DNA from: Ficedula albicollis
Taxonomy: Eukaryota > Chordata > Aves > Passeriformes > Muscicapidae
Direction of reading: 5' to 3'
Assembly (NCBI RefSeq): GCF_000247815.1
Contig: NC_021674.1
Location: 6,899,738 to 6,963,737, forward strand
Length of the DNA stretch: 64,000 bases
The translations under genes and the position numbers were made by a program. The notes below the pieces were generated by a model that saw only the letters and a list, made by a program, of their open reading frames with translations, did not search any database and was not told where the DNA came from. Shown in pieces: positions 1 to 13,885 of this stretch (positions within the stretch are counted from its first letter, which is position 1; each line of letters starts with the position of its first letter).

Positions 1-3000
1 GACAAGATTTTGGCAAGGGAGCTGGGCTGAACCACCATCAGCTCACAGAAAATTTCCTCCTAAATGGTGGTATGAACAAATATTTACAGTGGAGCCAAAG
101 ATGCCAATATCAGTGCACAGCCATCATTGCTACATTTTATTTTACGCAGCAATGAGATTCCTGGAGTGTACTGCTTAACTCTTATTGCTGCTGTGATTTT
201 GTTGGCCATATAAATTGTGTCTTGGTGAAAAATTATGGCTATTATTTCTGAGCAAGGGGGGAAAGGAGCACTATGGGATGAGATGCTGACTGAATCTGGC
301 CAGGGGATTTGCTTGGAGACTGTGTTTGATCTCTTCCAGGGCCAAGTAATTCATGGTGACCACCACAACCTCTCCCAATAGGTTATTATTTCTTATTTAC
401 ACACAGAAATCATAAAACTATCATAGATATCCTTGGAAGTGGTCAGGGCCAGGGGCCATGAGCAGCCTGATCTTGCCCATGGTGAAGGGGCTAAATGAAC
501 TAAATGAAAATGAACTAAGTGAAACTAAATGAACCCAATCAGTTCCAGGGCTCTATGTTCATCCGATGATTTTATTCCTGTACATATATACCTCAAAGGA
601 GCTTGGCATTACTCAAGCAAAAATAATTTTTAAAGGCTAGCAGGAGAAAGGCACTCTATTTTTCTCTCAAGCTGGATATTTTCTTGAAGACCCGTGAGCC
701 AAGTCAGCTGGGGAATACATGGAGCTGCTCTTCCTCCTGGGGGATTTCCTGGCTCAGTTTTCTTGATATCACCTCTCGGTTGTCAGACCTTTTCTGTGCA
801 CATGCCCTTCTCTAGATTAACTTTCAGGCAGGTGAGATCCCCAGAGAGATAATTTTGTGGTGAAATAACTGGGTAGTACAGGGTTCTATAGGTCCCACTC
901 CATATGTACAGACCATCACTCATGGAAAAGTGAGACAGAATTAAGAAAAATCACTATAGGAAAATAAGACCAAATTGGCCCAAATTCACAGAAACGCTCT
1001 ATCACAAGTATACCACAAGAGACAGTTTCACATCTGAAAGGACTTTTCAATCCACATCTGAAGGGTAGTATAAAAATGTTACAGGTTATTTAATTTGGCC
1101 TTTCAAATAGTATAAATTGGCAAGTTCAGCCCCAATATTAATCACAAGATAAATGTTAAGTCAGGCTGAGTTCTTTTTGCTGAATTTTTCAGCCTGCACT
1201 GCCACATTTGTGACCATTTTTCTTACGTCTTGAGGACTGAAGTAAAAAATAAAACACTTTTTTGACGAAAGGTGATACTCAGAGAGAACCAAAAAATTCT
1301 CACTGCCTGTGGTGTTTTGTCACCCTTAATACCATGAGACACGTGGTAGGAGCTCACAACAGTTGAACCTCAGCAGGGCTGTGCCTCCATGGCAGTCTGA
1401 GCCTTCATCATTGGGTTACTTCTCCCAGAAATTCTCCTCTGCAAGATCTCACACCGTTCCCTTTGAAAGTTCATCGGATTGTGTTATATATCACGATATA
1501 CAGTAACAAATAAAATGCTATTTTCTTTATCCCCAGAAGGCTTTCAAACAAGAGAATACTAATTATTTACAAGATTTCTTTGCAACATGTTCAAACTTAC
1601 AGAAGAAGGACCCTTTGAGCACAGTGAGCCTTGCTATGAATCATCATTCTCTCCAGCTGTTTAATTACTCTGAGATTACTAGTGCATATGACGGTCTGCA
1701 CTTTTATTAATGAAAATGTCCATTATTTTTCTTTTATGTGGAGCCAGGGCACACTAGGAGGCCTTCTGCAGCTGAGCCCTTTATGTCTACAATATGACTT
1801 AAGTAAAATATGCCCTCAAACACTTTTGGATCATGATGGATTTAACTGCCAGTGATCCTGGTCTAATCATAAAGTGACTTTGAAATACTAGACATTTGAA
1901 AAAAAGTCGAAGTTTTTCAGGAAACAGGCTTTGGGCATATTCAAGTGATAGGGAGGAATGTGTCTTGCTGAGAACAGCACTTTGAAGTTGTTCCCATCTG
2001 GATAATAAACAATTAAAGAACAAATGAGTTAAGCCAAGTTAAATGCATAGCTGTGCCCTGAGCACCCTTCATCTGTGGAGCACCCAGAGCATTTCAAACA
2101 GGAGGAAGTATTTCTGTGCAAAGGAGTATTAGATATAGATCTGCATGCCCCCAGCTGCTGACAGTGCTCAGTGCTCAGAAAAGCCCATGTGAGCACGAAA
2201 CCAAGTGGTGTGTGATCCAACAAACTCAGTTCCACACGGATGGCATGCATCTGATTTGTAGCCCTGGGTTAAGAGATGCATCATTTGTGGTTAGGAAAAA
2301 GGTACCTAAAGACTCATCTCAGACTCATGGATGCTATATGGGAAATACCACAAGACCTGGTATGAAAGCATTTGCCCATAGGAAGAGAGTCGTGGTCTTA
2401 CCCCTCAACACCAGGATTTATTTTCCAGGTGGTACTGCAGAGAAGGGATCAGGTACATTCTCTGGTCCCTAAATTCAAATGCTCCATTAATTCTTATCTC
2501 CCTTTCAAGGCTGTCACCAACATGGTAATTGTTGTTGCATCCTTTTCCTGCACCCAGCTCTATGTTTACATGATGGCAGTGCTAAGAGCTTTTGAGCTTT
2601 TTCTTCCATCTCACACAGGTAGGACAGATCCATACTTCATGTCCTTGGGGAGGTCAGGGAAGGGATTTTCATTTGGGAAACTTCCCTGAGTTACACAGCC
2701 CTTGATGGAGCAATCAATGCAGCACCCTGAATAGATAATAGATAATTAATTACAGCAGAGGAAAGGCAGACACTCCTCAGACATCTGTGCTTTTGTTTTT
2801 AAAATCAAGGGAATGGCAGTAAATAAATGAACATATGGAGGAACTGAGGACAGAAAGGCAGATAATGCCTGCTGATCCCCTGGAGCTAAGGGATTCCCCA
2901 ATCACCTGCAGAAACACCATCTGAGAGAAAAGCACAGACAGGAACTGAAAGCAAATACATTTAGCTCAAGAGGAATTAGATGCAAACTACTGGCATTCCA

Positions 3001-3160
3001 ATTTTAAAAGCATATCCTGAGAAAGGATACTAAAAGCTAAATCCTTCTTTTTCAATCTGACAACCCAACCTTCATGTGAGACTATGTCCAGTAGAATACC
3101 ACTTACATCACCAGAGGAGCTGCAAAAGACAGTGATGCTCCAACATCATTTTTTAGCTCT

Positions 3161-3257
3161 GGACATTACTGTGTCACTCTGAGCCGCAGGAGATGCATAA
3201 GGAGGTGCTGGACATTACTGTGTAACTCTGAGCCGCAGGAGATGCATAAGGAGGTGG
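3161..3257. repeat. Two-copy direct repeat, 49-base unit
   Basis: The unit beginning GGACATTACTGTGT and ending AAGGAGGTG occurs at 3161-3209 and again at 3210-3257, with one internal difference. A third partial echo (GACATTACTG) follows near 3293. The unit resembles no family I know. Confidence 0.85.
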
Positions 3258-6200
3258 CATAATGCTTGTTTGCAGAACTTTTATGGCTAATTGACATTAC
3301 TGCAGAGGTCCCCAGATAGCCCCTGGCAGCACAGGATGGCTGAGCTATGGAAAACTGTCTAATGCTGCCTCCTGTACGGTACCCAAAAAGGGGCCATATT
3401 TCTGACAGAAACTCCAGCAAAAAAGTCATAGACATAAATACATCTAAATGTGTTAAATCTGAGCAAACACACTTGCAACAAATTTTTCTTCAACCAATAT
3501 AATTGTCTTACACATTGCATATTTCCTTTAATTTCCACATTCATTTTGAGACAAGATAAATCCCTAAGGGACCATCAAAGCATCTCATTCAAGAAATATC
3601 AGCATATACAAAGGAAAGCTTTCCTTACATCCAGAAAGACCAGCTGCAGAAGTTCACAAAAGGCTGGCTTTTGTTTTGTTATTCTCTGTGTTTAGCTCAT
3701 CCGTCCAGGGAAGTAACAGGATGTGAAGACAAATTGCAGGAGAAGGCGAATGTTGCTAATGATTTCCCTTCCAATTGCTTGCTCAGCTTTACCTTTGCTA
3801 GGAAGGATTACCTGTTGCTGACAAAAGATATCATCTTCACTCAGATTAATTGCACTCAAATTAATTACTGGCATGGACCAAGGCTGGCTATGTGTAACGT
3901 TATTTCAGCATGTTAAATCTAAAAAAGTTTTAAGCAGAACTTGCTGTAATGGGACAGCACATGGTTCGTCCAGTTAGATATAGAATTTCTGACCCTTTAC
4001 TCACATCTAAATAATCCTTTTAATGTGATCTGAACCATGATGCTTGGGTTTTCAAGCCTTTTCTTTCTCATTACATCTTCTCCCTTTATGTCTGCTTTTC
4101 CTACTTTCCAACATGATTCATCACAGCACGTTGCCCTGAGCTTTATTAGGTGAATTGTGGCAGCCCATTTCCCAGCTAAGAGCCCTGCAGGAGCAGTGCT
4201 CTGTGCTGCTGAAGTTGCATCCCCCTAAAAATATGCCACTTTCATGATTATATTTCCCCACAGCTCATGGTGAGTGCCTCACACTCTATAAAACACTGTA
4301 ACACCGACTTCACCCAGCAGGCGCATGTTGAGGATTGAAGCCAGCTGCAACCATCCTATTTAAGATTTTGCCGATGCAATGAGGAAAACCAACCTCTCCA
4401 TCTGCCAAAGCCTCCAAGTAAATTCGTGTGTGCTGTGCTGGTGCAGCTATCAGGTGACACAGCCGTATAGATGATGTGCTGGTGCCATTCCAAAAGGGAG
4501 AGGACCACAATTCTTCCTCTGAGGTTTTGTGACACTGGGGTTGAGATTAGCATTAGCTTCACCACATGTAAATTTTCATTAGGTTCAGCAGCTGCCTCAT
4601 TAGCTATGAAAGAATATAAGTGGAGATGAGAAACTAAAAGAACCTTAAACATTTCATTCCGTCCACACCCAAACTTGGCACTCAGCAATGTTGCAAGTGT
4701 TCATTTGCCACCAGCCTGAGGGACTGCCCCGAGTCAAAGTGCTGAAGGAATTACTCCCCAGCATGGCTCTACTTGGAGATCAGAGGAGCAGACCAAGGAA
4801 TCAGGTTTCCTCACCTCTATCTGCAATCTGCTTTGAGAGGCAAAGCACCTCTGAGCCTGGCCAAAGCTCTTTACAGGCTAAACCAGGAGTCCTGAGCTTA
4901 AAAAAATGCTCATTGATGGGTATATAAAGGGCTTTCTTTCACTAGAACTGAGCTTGATGCTTGATAGGACAAAACCAAGCATTTGGGATCACCATAAAGC
5001 AGAACAGCTTCACATCCAGGGAGCTTAAAATTTCAATGATTTCTCATACAGCCACAGGGCAAGACACTAAGAATATACCAAACAGCTTGGCATTTTTCTC
5101 ATCTTTTCTATCTTAATAAATCAATAATGTGAAATGCAAGAAGTCCAGAAGGCCCTTGTCAGCTACTCTGAGGGGACCCTGTCTCTGGCCACATCCAGGT
5201 GAGCCTTACCATCATGGGATGACCACAGCGTGACATTGTGGCTGCTTTGCAGAGACAGACTACAACACAACCACGAGGCACCCCTGTTCATGGTTCTGAG
5301 CAAAGCCCAGACACACATAGTTCCTCTCAGGGCCAAGCATGGGGTCTGGTCAATCAGAATCAAGGCTGCCATCTTTATGCAGGGCTTACTTAGGCAAAGC
5401 TCTGTTACATACCTCATGTGCCAAAGTGGGGCGTCCCACAGCTGGAACCCAGGAGAGGACAGCCATGGGCCTGAAGGAAGACAGCAGAATCTGCTTCACA
5501 AGCCCCATGATCCCGTGTGAGCCTCTTCCTTTGAGCTGCCACCACAAATCCAAATAAACACAGAGCCCCACAATGCCTGATCAATATGTGATCAACTGTG
5601 CCCAGCACAATTCAACTGCTTTGTGACGGTCACGTAGCTCCGTTACCAAAGGTTCTGTCAATATGCTGGCAAGCAGCAAGAAAGTTAAATTAGCTCAGTT
5701 CATACATATTTAAGTACCATGACCTACATTATCAAGCTCAGGCTTCAAATATTTGTAATGGCACAATTAGCCCCAGGCACGTTATCTCACTAGTATCAGC
5801 AACTGTATATATTTATCTACAAATCTCACAGAGGGGAATTAAATGTTGCTGTCACCGTTGTCAGGGAAACAAACTTCTTCTAAATTTTTAATTTTTTAAT
5901 TTAAAATGTTGTATTCTAAGCAGGGATAGTCATTAAAATTGTATGAGAATAAAGGGAAAACAAAATCTGGTGTATCTACCTACAGTGGAATTGATGTTCG
6001 CTGTAATTACAGCAGGTAACAGAGGGAAAAATGTAGCTTTCATGCAATACTGTGGTTATGAATGTTTCTGCACATTACTAATGATTACTGTTGCATAAGA
6101 AGAAAAAAATAGGTTATTGTGCACGTGTAAATTCTTGTCAAAAATTGTAGGTTAGAATACACAATTTACCTTGTGTACTGCAATTTTTATGTAAATACTA

Positions 6201-7599
6201 AGATCATCACCATAAAAATGGTTGTTCAGTAGAGACAGACAATTATATAAATGATAATTTGTGTAGTAAGACATAATAACTGGTATCCTAATCTAGCACT
6301 TTCACAGATTTGGTGGTGCAGTGAATTCTCCCTATTTGAGCAAACATCTTCTAAAGCCTCCAGAGATGGACTATCATATCTGTTGAAACAATTGCTGCAA
6401 TGTCTTGTCAAGGCATTTCGGCAGAAGCAAAAACAGGCAAGAGTAAGAGGACAACAATGTATTTTGAATAGCATAAGGTAAGACTGCCAGTCTCCAGCCT
6501 TATAGACCCTGAATTACCTGTAATCTGTGATTCAAGGAGCAAGAGACAATACATATAAATCTTTTTTGAGCCCACTCCTCCAAAAACCTGCATGCTGAAA
6601 CATTTACCATCCTCTGCAAATCCAAACTCACTGCCACATTCTCTCCTCTTTCCATCTCCCTGTGCTAAATCACGTCCAGAGTTAGCTTTTCAAACTAATG
6701 TGTGATCTGTGTAGCCAGAAAATGATGCTGTGCTCCCAATCCATATTGGAGTAGTGCAGGAAAAGAGGCAAATCACAGAGCAGAGCTGGGAACAGAGGTG
6801 GGCAGCACTTGTCCCTGGGCTGCCTGCACCCTTGGGATCCTCCTCACCATCTGGCCAGGACTCTTCTTTCCACGCCATGCAGTGAAGGAGCATTTGGCAA
6901 CAAAGTCAGAAGGAAAGTGTGTTTTTCTGCTTTTCCTGGCCTTGTTTGTGTTACCTGAGCTAATGGCTGGCAAGGAGGGGCTCTCTGGGGTACCCCACGT
7001 GGCTGCAGAAATCTTGGCTTTGATTTCTCAAACATGCACACCATCTGTCGACAGCTCCTGCACTGAGAGCAAGGGCAGGGGGATGCCTTGGAGCCTTTCA
7101 CTGCTCTTGTGTCCTGGCATGGCCCTCTGGAGCATAGATGTGCCCTTCCCCAGCCCTGCACCCGAGCTGGTCCCGTGTGTGCACAGTCACACGGCCAGAC
7201 TGGCTGTAGGGGACGTGCCCGGAGCTGGGAGATGTGCAGGACAGCTTGGCTAGACCCAAGAGCCCTCCTGCAGCCCAGCCACTCCAGACCAGCCTGCCCA
7301 GTCCACTCCAGGCCTCTGCGGTGCCACTAGCACCATCCCCCTGCAGCTGCACCGAGGTCAGAGCACTGGAGCAGTTTTTATAATTAGGAGCTGGATTTGG
7401 CCTATGGCCTGTTAACATGGGATACAATTCTGCTGGTTTCTACTCCCAGGCCCTTCATTCTTTTTCCTTTTTACAGCTGTGGATTTGTTTGGTTTTCTCT
7501 CACGTCTGTCCCTGAATAGAAGACCTAGCAACATCAGTTCTTGAATATTTTTGTGATGGGGTTAGTAAATCAACATAATCTACAGCATCAGGTGCAGAT

Positions 7600-7692
7600 T
7601 TAACCCCTTGGTGGTGCCAATAAGTTCCCAGCTTCAGTGACTTCCACTTGATGGAGTTGAAAAACCCTTTACATTTTGCACCAAGGGGTTAA
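7600..7692. repeat. Inverted repeat with perfect 14-base arms
   Basis: TTAACCCCTTGGTG at 7600-7613 is the exact reverse complement of CACCAAGGGGTTAA at 7679-7692, with 65 bases between. It could be a small non-autonomous DNA transposon or a stem-forming element. No flanking duplication is clear. Confidence 0.7.
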
Positions 7693-9293
7693 TTTGAAAA
7701 GGGACAAGCGTTCAGTTTCAGTTACAAGCTTAGGTTTAATAATAAGGGAATGAAAACATTAAGTTACCTTGAGATCAACCAGTATAAAATTGTCCTTGAA
7801 GGTGTATTCCTATGTGAAGGTGAAAACAGGGGGCTCACATAATAAAGCTGGAGGAAGAGAGAGGAAATTAAAAAAAAAAAGAAGGTACTTCAGCTTCTGT
7901 TTTCTCCCCTCATCTCTGCAATATGTAAGGGAACAGTAAAATTGCACAAGGCGGTGAAAAGGGATCAAAATGACACATGCATTTAATCAGTTAAACAAAT
8001 GAAACTGAAAAGTGATTTACTTTAAAAAGGGCTTGAGCAAAGGAACCAGAGGAATGGAGCATCATTGATAACCTGCAGAGAAACCACAGAGCAGCTTCTT
8101 CACCATGACTTGTGGGAAGTGGTAGGAAGTTAGCAGTGAGCCCTGAGTTTCATCAAGTAGGATAACTTGGGGAAGGGGTGTTAGACTTGGCTGTTGGGGT
8201 GCCAAAGGGGCACCATCACCTTTCTTGGTCCCCTTTTACCTCTACCATCCTGCCACCACAAGTTTCTTGCATTTTGAATGGCTATCTGCCAAGGGAAGAG
8301 AAGTGTGTACTTGAATGGTGAATATTGGCCAAAGTACAGACAAATCAAAGGCTCACAAAACAAATCAGTTATTTTAAGTTCAAAGTATCTTGTCCTGGTT
8401 TTGGCTGGGGTAGAGCTGCTTTTCTTCCTACAGGCTGGTACAGTGCTGTGCTCTGGATTTAGGATGAGAAAATGTTGATAACACACTGATTAGCTGATGC
8501 TAAGCAGTGTTTACATTAAGGCAAGGGCTTTTCTGCTTCTCAAACCACACCACCATGGAAGAGGCTGGGCGGGGCAGAAGTGCTGGGACAGCTGACCCCA
8601 ACTGGTCAAAAGGATATTCCAGTTCACATGGTCCAGCATAAAACTGGGGAAAAGCTGCTCAGGAGCCACTGCTTGGGAATTGGCTGGGCAGCACTCAGCA
8701 AGGGGTACATCACTGTACATCACTTCATTTGTATATTCTAATTACTTTTTCATGATTATTACTATCCCTTCCATTTCTGTCCTATTTCAATCCATAATTT
8801 TTACTTTTTTCCTCAATTCTCTCCACTAAGGAGTGGGAAGTGAGTGAGCTCCTGTGTGGCATTTACTTACCTCTCCAGTTAAACCCCAACAGCACCTTCC
8901 TAGAGAGAATACTGTTGGAGGTTTTTCCTTTTTTTTTCTGTTTTTCTTTCTCTCAGAGAAATTTCTCCCATTTGTTGCCTAAGAGATGGGAACGATACTT
9001 AAAAGATATGGCCAAGATGGGGATAGAGGCTGCAGCTGGCTGCACTCTCTTACCTGGGGGGCTTTCTCTTGGGAAGGGCAGAGATACTGTGAGATTTTGG
9101 CAGGGGGGTGAGGGGCTGGGCTCAGCTCCTCTCCTGCTCTTGCTCTTGGGACAGCAGATGAGACCGTGCTGCTGTTGATGCGGGGACAATTCGCTGCCAC
9201 CACAGAGTTTTGTCCTTCACTGCTTCGCCTACCATGAATGAGGCCTTGAACATCAGAGTGGCCATTGAACTGGGACCTTTTCAACACATAACC

Positions 9294-10181
<888 letters not shown>

Positions 10182-10293
10182 TTAACCCCACTGGGAAGGA
10201 CCCTGACCAAGTACCCGGGAGACTCAGGGGAAAGCCCTGTATCCCAACCCCTTTGCCCTCCAGAGGAAGTGTCTCCTGGCTGTTTGCAAGAGC

Positions 10294-10317
10294 CTGCCTG
10301 CTGCTGCTGCTGCTGCT
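10294..10317. repeat. Short CTG/GCT trinucleotide repeat
   Basis: About six imperfect-edge copies of CTG/GCT lie inside the outer LTR, giving polyalanine-type frames on the minus strand. It is non-coding. Confidence 0.8.
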
Positions 10318-10827
10318 TCGGGTTTTTTGCAACACTTTAACCTGATACCCCATGTCCACCCGGCTCCTGATACCACTTTGGAGTTTTTGCTACACTTCAT
10401 TTGCCGCCCTGGGGTACGCTCACATCTGGTGTTCCAGCCTGCTGCTCCAAAGTCCTTGCTACAGTCTATCTTGCCATCAGGATTGGCACCAGGACGGGCT
10501 GCCCTCCATTCCCACCCTGTGTTTGCAAAAGCAGCGCCTTTCCTCTCTCTCCTCAGCCCACCCGCCACTACCGTGAGGGAGAGGCCCCGCGCCACAGCGC
10601 CCCCTGCAGGCTCGGAGGAATCACCGCCCCCGCCCTGCCCGGCCGGGAGCCACCAGCGCCCCCTGCCGGCTGTGCCCGGAACTGCACCAAGGGGAAAGAG
10701 GCTGGGACTGGGTTTGTGCTGCTGTTTGCTGTTGCTGCTGTTTGTTGTTGTCTGCCTTCGATGTATATGTATATACATATTCTGTTACTTCTTTTCCCAT
10801 ATCTTTGTCTGAAAGCCCCATAATTTC

Positions 10828-10922
10828 AAAGTTATAATAACTTGGAGGGAAGGGGATCACATTTTCCATTCCAAAAAAGTTATAATAACGTGGAGGGAAG
10901 GGGATCACATTTTCCATTCCAA
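10828..10922. repeat. Two-copy 48-base duplication near the LTR end
   Basis: AAAGTTATAATAAC followed by a GGAGGGAAGGGGATCAC segment occurs at 10828-10875 and again at 10876-10922, with few differences. The related LTR at 24.6 kb has one copy, so the duplication arose in this copy or its subfamily. Confidence 0.85.
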
Positions 10923-10972
10923 GGCAGCTTCCCACCTTCCCTGGCAGACACCTGGTTCTTTAAACCAGGACA

Positions 10973-13632
10973 GATACTGACCAACAAATTTCTAGCAGAG
11001 AGCACTGTGCAGCCTTAATGACCACAGCCAAGGCTTTATGTCTGGGTAATAAATCACCTAACCCAAGAAAGTCCTGAAGTTGCTGATCTTCCAGAGTATC
11101 ATCACGGCAGTCTCATTTTGCAGCCTTGTCAAAGGTAATTCAACAGTCTTCATAATGGTATAGTGAAAATTATTGTGAGCCTTTTGTCCTGCAGTGTGCA
11201 GGATGCTAGATGATTTGTAATAAACAGGCCGAAATTTGCCCTGTAAAATCTCATCATGTTTTTAAAGGCTAGATTACTCATTATGACTTTTAAATTCCAC
11301 CCTAGATTGAATTCACACAGAATGAAATACATGTTGGCAATATATCCCACAGAGTCCCAGTCCCCTAAAACCCTGTTCCCCCACTACAAAAGAACAGGGG
11401 TAATGAAATCCCCTTGCATACGAAATGAGCTCTGCTGAGAGATGCTCTCATTTGCTGATAAACTTGACAAATTTGAGAAATTCTGGTTCTATTCACTAAA
11501 TAATGCTACGCAAATATTAGGTTACCACAGTTTATGAAGTTTGTGATACCTTTGTTTTTCCAACAAGTTCTTGGTTTTATTTGTTTGGTCTGGGGTTGTT
11601 TTTTTAAATTTTCTTGCAACTTTTTTTTTGCGTACTTTTATTCCCTGCTGCCTTTCCTAACAACACCTAGAACTACTCACACAAAAGATACAGCCAGAGT
11701 CTGGCATGTAATTAAGATGTTAAGAGGTAATTTCATCTGGGCACATAAACCTGAGCACCTGCTCATGAAAGCAGGTGCCAAAATCAATATGCTCAGGCAG
11801 CTTGGAAGCTTGTCCAAGGTTCTGATTTCACACATTGCTGAGCAACCTTTCTCTGTTGGAGACCAGAGGATGTCCACTGTACCTCCTGGAAGCACTTGCT
11901 TCCCAGGACTGGCATTTTCTTTTATCCACACTGAATTAATGAACACTCCCAAGATCAAAACAGGACAGATCTGAACACAGGACAGACTGAGATATGTATT
12001 TAATTGTTCACATTCTCTTATGCTAATCATCCAGAGGGCTCCATTCACACTCTCTTGCGCTAATCTTTCAGAGGGCTCCACTGCCTCTGCATTGTCTAGC
12101 ACTATTCTCCTGTTGCTCAGCTACTAAAATAATGAGAATTGGAGGTGGTTATGGATGAAAATGCACCATGGCTTGTTTTTTCAACAGTACAGAATTGCCT
12201 TCTCTCCTGTTGAACTCAATGAGGAAAACAGGTGATTTGATACACACGTCATTAGTTTCCATAGAACAAATCTTGAAGCTCTCATTATCAGTAGATTCAT
12301 TTTGCACCTATTATCAGCATGCTACTCTGCGCCACGGAAAGGAGTAATTTGCAATCCATACATCTCCAAGGTACTCACATTTGTAAAAAAAAAACACCAT
12401 GATGCAGAAGTCCTGAAAACACACTGATTTCCAAGGTAGAACAACAACATCATTAACAATTTTCACCTGCTCATTTTTGAGATTCTGATTTCTGTTGCAA
12501 TTCCCAATATCAAAAATCAGATTGATTTTTAGAGAAGACAACTAAAATGTGGTTTCAGTTGATGATCTTTGATCCATTTAAGGAAACATAAAAACAGACA
12601 ATGTCTCAAGGTAACATTAAAACAGGTTAATGTGGAGAAAATACACTGTTGAGCAAGGATAGTGACAAAAGGCAGTCTCAGAAAGACCTAAACAAGACAT
12701 TAAGTAGAAGGCTCTCGCCCCCTAAAAACCTTGTTTGAAGAAAGGCTCGTGTCAGACATCAATTACAATTGAAAAAATATAGGAAAGATCATGAAAAAGT
12801 GCAATAACACCCCAAAAAGCTGTAGTGTACAAGACCTTTGAAGGCTCAGATCTAAAAAGATCAAAACTACATGTTGCACTTTCCAACAGGAGATCAGAAC
12901 AAGTTATCAGAAGATGATAACTATCATTTGTCATATAATAAAGGATTGGCTGTCTCTTCAACTCTTCCCAGCGCATTCTTATAAACCATCTGCAAAACAA
13001 GACTACAGACAGGAAGTAATTGAAAACTTACAAAGAATGAGAACAAGCCACTTGGACAAAACTGTCATGAGAAGATAGAAGAAGCAAGCAAAAGAAACTG
13101 AGGACTTTAAAGTCTGTAAACTTTTTTCTTAGACCTATTTCTTTTCCTGAGACCAGTTTCAAAAAACAACCACCAAAGTTCTGCCAAGATTCTCTGTGAG
13201 TGCAAAAGCTGCACTACATGCTCCAATGTCAGAACAACTTTGGAGAAAATTGTCAGTATTTATAAAGAAAACAAAGTTGTAAAGAAAAAAAAAAGATACA
13301 AGGTTTCACATGCTGCTACTTGCATTTTTGCTTCTGAGGCTTGTTACACACTGAAGACATGAGGCTAAAGCTTCTGGTCCAAAATCTGACCTCCACTTTG
13401 TTAAAAATGAATGTTCACCCTTAATGACTTTCCCACACATTCCTTTTAAAACTCCTTCTCAAAAGGACAAAAGAACAGTATTGTTTGTGATCAGGTATTT
13501 TCAGTCAGTTGAATGAGCTCTTTTATGGATTTAACTGCAGTAGACAGGTGGAAGTTTATGGAAGCATATGGAAGTTTACCTGTTTCCAACAAAATTCATT
13601 TTCAGGTCACAGTTCACTTTCCCTGTTTCTTT
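10973..13632. other. Intergenic DNA, no gene recognised
   Basis: AT-rich sequence without a recognised exon or transposon. A 37-base direct duplication at 12007-12080 is listed separately. Open frames here (such as 11534-11974) show no family features. Confidence 0.6.
12007..12080. repeat. Two-copy direct repeat, 37-base unit
   Basis: TTCACATTCTCTTATGCTAA and TTCACACTCTCTTGCGCTAA begin two adjacent units (12007-12043 and 12044-12080), both ending CAGAGGGCTCCA. They differ at a handful of positions. Confidence 0.8.
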
Positions 13633-13885
13633 CTCAAGTTGCACCAGCGAAGGTCTAGATTAGATATTAAGAAAGATTTCTTTGCTGAAAGGGTAGTCTG
13701 GCATTGGGACAGGATGCCCAGGGAAACGGTGGAATCACCAGCCTTTGAAATGTTCAAATAATGTGTGAATGTGGCACTTAGGTACATATTTTACTGGTGA
13801 CACAATAGCACTGGGTTAATGGTTGGACTTGATGATCTTAGAGGCCTTTTCCAACCTTAATTTATTATATTTTATGATATTTTTG
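13633..13885 (+). mobile_element. CR1 LINE, 3' end fragment
   Basis: The sequence carries the familiar CR1 3' end: GTTGCACCAG, then GATATTAAGAAAGATTTCTT, then GGTTGGACTTGATGATCTTA and CTTTTCCAACCTTAA. It ends in a degenerate ATTTTATGATA tail at about 13885. It is severely 5'-truncated, as usual for CR1. The open frame 13513-13761 partly overlaps it and is not a gene. Confidence 0.93.

Larger units (their letters stand above)
1..8390. other. Intergenic DNA, no gene recognised
   Basis: No exon, RNA gene or large transposon is recognisable here. The stretch from about 6780 to 7340 is GC-richer and open on both strands, but no protein family is recognisable. Small structures inside it, a 49-base duplication at 3161-3257 and a 14-base inverted repeat at 7600-7692, are listed separately. 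By position it lies downstream of KIF16B. Confidence 0.6.

Noticed and set aside
6798..7253. 151-codon open frame in a GC-richer block
   Set aside because: Open on both strands by composition; no recognised domain, no splice or promoter context.
10224..10823. Overlapping open frames of 140-184 codons
   Set aside because: They lie wholly or largely inside the 8391-10972 LTR, with GC-rich and CTG-repeat composition.
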